This document shows, in pieces, positions 6,120-6,976 of a stretch of DNA of 6,976 nt. Under the pieces are notes generated by a model that worked only from the letters and a program-made list of their open reading frames with translations, did no database searches and had not been told where the DNA came from. Numbering within the stretch: the stretch's first letter is position 1; each line of letters starts with the position of its first letter. Position numbers and translations under genes: made by a program. The DNA lies in assembly GCA_026461645.1 (NCBI GenBank), contig JAPJMP010000004.1, positions 1-6,976 on the forward strand, written 5' to 3'. Source of the DNA: Burkholderiales bacterium. Its GTDB lineage: Bacteria; Pseudomonadota; Gammaproteobacteria; Burkholderiales; UBA11063.

Positions 6120-6129
6120 GCATTAAATA

Positions 6130-6918
6130 TTAATAAGTTAAACCAACGCTAACTAAAGCACCAACACTTGATTGTGCTTGAGATAACTTAAACGGTCCAC
6201 CACTATTACTTGTTGCAGAAGCATCAGGTTGATAATTAGTATAGAAGCCTCTAACACCTAATTGTAAATCTTTTACGATATTAAATTTAGCACCAATTGT
6301 TGAGGTATATGAATAAGTATTTTGCGCTTGAAATCCATTATTATATTTAGTTTGATCCCAATTATATGCCATATTTTGATCACCATATACTAATATATAA
6401 TCATTGATTCTATATTCGATTCTACCACCAGCACCAGTTGTTACAAAATAACGGTTAGCAAGTACTGAACTAGCATCTTCCAAGAAGTTGGTATGATCAT
6501 TATCTAAAGCTACGATATTAATAACACCTAAACCAGAGTTATTTAAACCAGCTATTCCATAAGGAACTAATAATAAATGCGCATCGGCAACTTGGAAAGC
6601 ATAACCCACTTTACCATTAAAACCATAATTACTAATTACAGGATTGTTGGCAACATTGGCTTCACCTTGATTAAAATTCATATTTGCATTTAAATCAATC
6701 CAAATACCATTATTGAGTAATCTTTCACCTTCTAAATTTACCATGCTGCCGTCAGAAATTTGATTGCCATTAACACCAAGATTTGGCGACGTAGCTTCAT
6801 CTTGTTTCATTCCATAGCCAATACTAATTTGATTATCAAATGCTTGAAACTGAGAATAATCAGTAGCAAAACTTGCACTTGAACCTAGTGCTAATAAAGA
6901 AAATAATATCTTACGCAT
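6130..6918 (-). CDS. Outer-membrane beta-barrel paralogue F (first gene of the array in the window)
   Basis: This 262-residue protein starts with ATG at 6916-6918, 7 nt after a good AGGAG. The signal peptide MRKILFSLL...SASFA (1-18) is followed by the family landmarks FQAFDNQISIGYGMKQD (24-40), EGERLLNNGIWIDLNANM (63-80), YGFNGKVGYAFQVADAHLLLVPYGIAG (98-124, two strands and a turn), GGRIEYRINDYILVYGDQ (164-181), YNWDQTKYNNGFQAQN (185-200), GAKFNIVKDLQLGVRGFYTNYQPDA (from 209) and terminal LVSVGLTY. Predicted loop 3, at about 125-155, is longer and more acidic than in C or E, and loop 5 has a GGPF insertion. It has the best ribosome binding site of the group and an AT-rich upstream region reaching the window edge, consistent with being promoter-proximal, though another paralogue could lie beyond the edge. 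Function unknown; outer-membrane barrel assignment is firm. Confidence 0.9.
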   Translation of the reverse strand: MRKILFSLLALGSSASFATDYSQFQAFDNQISIGYGMKQDEATSPNLGVNGNQISDGSMVNLEGERLLNNGIWIDLNANMNFNQGEANVANNPVISNYGFNGKVGYAFQVADAHLLLVPYGIAGLNNSGLGVINIVALDNDHTNFLEDASSVLANRYFVTTGAGGRIEYRINDYILVYGDQNMAYNWDQTKYNNGFQAQNTYSYTSTIGAKFNIVKDLQLGVRGFYTNYQPDASATSNSGGPFKLSQAQSSVGALVSVGLTY

Positions 6919-6962
6919 ATACTTACTCCTAATTTATTAAAAATAATAATTAATTTAAGTGC

Positions 6963-6968
6963 ATTCTA
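6963..6968 (-). promoter_or_regulatory. Possible -10 box upstream of paralogue F
   Basis: TAGAAT (5/6 to consensus) on the reverse strand lies 44 bp before the gene F ATG. A matching -35 would fall beyond the window end, so this cannot be confirmed. Confidence 0.25.
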
Positions 6969-6976
6969 CTTATAAA

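Noticed and set aside
1982..6918. Regularly spaced near-identical blocks as CRISPR or a mobile-element repeat
   Set aside because: The repeats are about 770-800 bp apart, lie within coding sequence, and track conserved protein segments; no transposase, terminal repeat or spacer structure is seen.

Overview
This AT-rich window holds eight genes for exported proteins and no recognisable cytoplasmic, mobile or RNA gene. Sec signal peptides, a lipobox lipoprotein and six beta-barrel proteins ending in an aromatic residue show a diderm (Gram-negative) bacterium. The low GC content and protein style would suit an AT-rich gamma- or betaproteobacterium, but nothing here fixes the taxon.

Left part (1-1980): two divergently transcribed genes for proteins built of GloVer-type (Gloeo/Verruco) repeats flank a 267-bp spacer. 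The minus-strand gene is cut by the window edge and has a good sigma70-type promoter. The plus-strand gene encodes a complete predicted outer-membrane lipoprotein with seven repeats, probably a seven-bladed beta-propeller. The spacer also holds an 8-C homopolymer and several related AATTTGC-type inverted repeats. A strong 13-bp hairpin at 1948-1979 lies between the lipoprotein gene and the convergent array.

Right part (1982-6918): six tandem minus-strand paralogues, in transcription order F (6130-6918), E (5298-6053), D (4509-5276), C (3745-4485), B (2805-3635) and A (1982-2782). Each is 246-276 aa with a signal peptide and a C-terminal ...GLTY motif. Conserved short turns alternate with variable segments, which fits ten beta-strands with both termini in the periplasm and five surface loops. 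F, E, D and C are close relatives; B and A are more divergent. Gaps are 21-23 bp for E-D, D-C and B-A, 76 bp for F-E (with a hairpin) and 109 bp for C-B (with a -10-like box and a palindrome). The likely units are therefore F-E-D-C and B-A, with possible partial termination after F. A and C appear to start with TTG.

Together the genes look like a cell-surface locus: propeller-like exported proteins beside an expanded, diversifying barrel family. The function of the barrels cannot be read from sequence. Near-identical DNA blocks shared by paralogues point to recent duplication or gene conversion.
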